Positions 9,098-10,055 of a stretch of DNA of 10,055 nt are shown here, one piece after another. Under the pieces are notes generated by a model, which was not told the origin of the DNA, did no database searches, and worked only from the letters and a program-made list of their open reading frames with translations. Source of the DNA: Pseudomonadota bacterium (GTDB taxonomy: Bacteria > Pseudomonadota > Alphaproteobacteria > Rhizobiales > Xanthobacteraceae); NCBI GenBank assembly GCA_023442085.1, contig JAEZMT010000425.1:1-10055 (forward strand). Reading direction: 5' to 3'. Made by a program: the position numbers and the translations under genes. Each line of letters starts with the position of its first letter. The stretch's first letter is position 1.

Positions 9098-9568
9098 ATG
9101 ATGACCGTGGACGACATCCTGCGGGAAAAACGTGACACCCGCATCATTACCCTGCGCATGCACGAGACGGTGGCTGATGCCGTGCTCGTTATGAAGCGGG
9201 AGAACATCTCTTCCGTCATTATCAAGGACGTCTGCCGCACCGAGGGCAACACGGTGGTGGGCGTCTTTTCCGAGCGCGACGTGACGCGCGCGGTGCTGGA
9301 GCATGGCGCCAACACGCCGAAGGTGGTTCTAGCCTCCCTGCTCAAGCGCGAGGTCATATCCTGCGCGCTGAACGACACCATCGAGACCGTGCTACGCCTG
9401 ATGGTGGAACATCAGGTCCGCCATCTGCCGGTGATGGAAAGCTACGCGCTGGTGGGTGTCATCAGCGCCACCGACCTCATGCGCCATTTCCTGAAGGAAT
9501 CGGAGGCCCATCCCGGGCCTGAGGCTCTGTCCGGCGGCATTGAAGCCGGCCTCGCCGCCCTGCGCTGA
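9098..9568 (+). CDS. Tandem CBS-domain protein
   Basis: A stand-alone pair of CBS domains (a Bateman module), a fold that usually binds adenosine nucleotides or related ligands and acts as an energy or metabolite sensor. It has 156 residues. CBS1 covers about 5-67, ending GVFSERDVTRAV (55-66); CBS2 covers about 78-133, ending VGVISATDLMRHFL (119-132). Both carry the typical GVxSxxD ligand-binding segment. There is no signal peptide, membrane segment or fused enzyme domain. The start was chosen at ATG 9098 (a second ATG follows immediately) because GGAGG lies 8 nt upstream at 9085-9089 and the protein then opens just before CBS1; upstream in-frame ATGs add 73 non-conserved residues. It has its own terminator, and lies between the divergent FCD regulator and frc. 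Its ligand and partner are unknown. A link to oxalate or formyl-CoA metabolism is inferred from position and the shared promoter dyad. Confidence 0.92.
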   Translation: MMTVDDILREKRDTRIITLRMHETVADAVLVMKRENISSVIIKDVCRTEGNTVVGVFSERDVTRAVLEHGANTPKVVLASLLKREVISCALNDTIETVLRLMVEHQVRHLPVMESYALVGVISATDLMRHFLKESEAHPGPEALSGGIEAGLAALR

Positions 9569-9580
9569 GGCGCGGAACCA

Positions 9581-9621
9581 TTCGGAGCCGCCCGTACCCC
9601 GTTGCGGCTCCGAAGCTTTTT
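9581..9621 (+). terminator. Intrinsic terminator of the CBS gene
   Basis: Eleven-base perfect arms ttcggagccgc (9581-9591) and gcggctccgaa (9604-9614), a 12 nt loop, then GCTTTTT. It begins 12 bp after the CBS stop. It implies that frc is transcribed from its own promoter and not by read-through from the CBS gene. Confidence 0.88.
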
Positions 9622-9653
9622 AAACTTTCGTCTAAGAATGGTTCAAATCCCGT

Positions 9654-9698
9654 TTGCGGACGGACGAGGGCAGTGTTACAGTTCTGTATCTGGCATAC
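9654..9698 (+). promoter_or_regulatory. frc: Candidate frc promoter with GTAT-N5-ATAC operator
   Basis: TTGCGG (9654-9659), 17 bp, TACAGT (9677-9682) form a plausible promoter. The dyad GTAT-CTGGC-ATAC (9686-9698) begins 3 bp after the -10, around the expected transcription start, where a bound repressor would block initiation. It has the same half-sites and spacing as the dyad in the CBS-gene promoter. The promoter itself is only moderately consensus-like. Confidence 0.45.
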
Positions 9699-9759
9699 GT
9701 AATTCAAAACTTGAAATGCCAGGGACGTTCCTCCCGATTGTATCTCTGGGGGCACGTCC
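9690..9759 (+). promoter_or_regulatory. Structured leader region upstream of frc
   Basis: Three dyads are packed here. Arms ctggcat (9690-9696) and atgccag (9716-9722) are perfect; inside them is TTCAA-AAC-TTGAA (9703-9715). Directly after comes a hairpin whose outer stem is ggacgt/acgtcc (9723-9728 and 9754-9759) and whose inner stem is ctccc/ggggg (9731-9735 and 9748-9752, one G-T pair). If transcription starts near 9690, the second hairpin lies in the mRNA leader. No riboswitch class is recognised and no T-tract follows. Confidence 0.4.
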
Positions 9760-9813
9760 AAGCCGGCGCAGACCGGCATGAAGCAATGGGCAGGAAATTC
9801 CGGGAGTGGGTGC

Positions 9814-10055
9814 ATGGGCAAGGCGCTTGACGGCGTGCGCGTCCTGGACATGACGCACGTTCAGTCCGGCCCCTCGGCGACGCAGCTTCTTGCGTGGCTG
9901 GGCGCGGATGTCATCAAGGTCGAGATGCCGCGGCGCGGGGACATCACCCGCTCGCAGCTCAGGGACAAGTCCAATGTGGACAGTCTCTATTTCACCATGC
10001 TCAACGCCAACAAGAAGAGCGTCACCCTCAACATCAAGACCCCCGCCGGCCAGGA
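9814..10055 (+). CDS. frc: Formyl-CoA:oxalate CoA-transferase (5' end only)
   Basis: A class III CoA-transferase that moves CoA from formyl-CoA to oxalate, giving oxalyl-CoA for decarboxylation by Oxc; acts in the cytoplasm. Eighty codons are visible before the window ends. The N-terminus MGKALDGVRVLDMTHVQSGP, then TQLLAWLGADVIKVE, GDITRSQLRDKSNVDSLYFT and MLNANKKSVTLNIKTPAG, follows E. coli YfdW/Frc and Oxalobacter Frc closely. Gln17 of the HVQSGP motif is kept. Position 48 is Gln, as recalled for E. coli YfdW, where the Oxalobacter enzyme has Trp. The catalytic Asp (about residue 169) is outside the window. ATG 9814 is preceded by GGGAG with 7 nt spacing; an in-frame ATG at 9778 would add 12 residues but lacks a comparable site. 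Other class III transferases, such as the YfdE type, fit less well. Confidence 0.92.
   Translation, partial: MGKALDGVRVLDMTHVQSGPSATQLLAWLGADVIKVEMPRRGDITRSQLRDKSNVDSLYFTMLNANKKSVTLNIKTPAGQ

Noticed and set aside
9739..9750. A third GTAT near the frc start
   Set aside because: GTATCTCTGGGGG lacks the ATAC partner half-site, so it was not counted as a third operator.
9716..9781. A possible 21-codon leader peptide upstream of frc
   Set aside because: It starts at an ATG within a dyad arm without a Shine-Dalgarno sequence and has no repeated regulatory codons, so attenuation by a leader peptide is not supported.

Overview
The window is GC-rich, densely coded chromosomal DNA. Protein style and gene content point to an alphaproteobacterium of the order Hyphomicrobiales (Rhizobiales), perhaps near Xanthobacter, Azorhizobium, Starkeya or Ancylobacter. 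This is inferred from the RpoD, DnaG and CarA sequences and from palindromic intergenic repeats of a kind seen in that order; the genus cannot be fixed by reading alone.

Layout. Positions 1-4054 hold the 3' part of the macromolecular-synthesis operon on the minus strand: dnaG (primase) followed by rpoD (housekeeping sigma factor), whose last roughly 50 codons lie outside the window. Positions 4055-4715 are a gene-free 660 bp block built of imperfect direct repeats and hairpin-forming palindromes. Positions 4716-6131 (+) encode an AGCS-family sodium:amino-acid symporter. It converges on a minus-strand GatB/YqeY-domain gene (6222-6680), with a strong hairpin terminator between them. That gene is divergent from carA (6818-8023, +), the glutaminase subunit of carbamoyl-phosphate synthetase. 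carA in turn converges on a minus-strand GntR/FCD regulator gene (8108-8797) across a bidirectional terminator.

The right end looks like the edge of an oxalate/formyl-CoA module: the FCD regulator, divergent from it a small two-CBS-domain protein (9098-9568) with its own terminator, then the start of frc, formyl-CoA:oxalate CoA-transferase (9814 to the window edge). The same 13 bp dyad, GTAT-N5-ATAC, lies in the promoter region of both the CBS gene (inside the -35/-10 spacer) and frc (just after a candidate -10), and I found it nowhere else in the window. The simplest reading is that the neighbouring FCD regulator controls both genes through this operator; this is an inference.

The core genes (rpoD, dnaG, carA, yqeY, transporter) are ordinary for the group. 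The parts most worth attention are the shared dyad in the CBS/frc promoters, the structured frc leader, and the repeat block at 4055-4715, where two homologous hairpins differ by three compensatory base-pair changes. I saw no tRNA, rRNA, CRISPR array, insertion sequence or phage gene, and no clearly new defence or mobile system.
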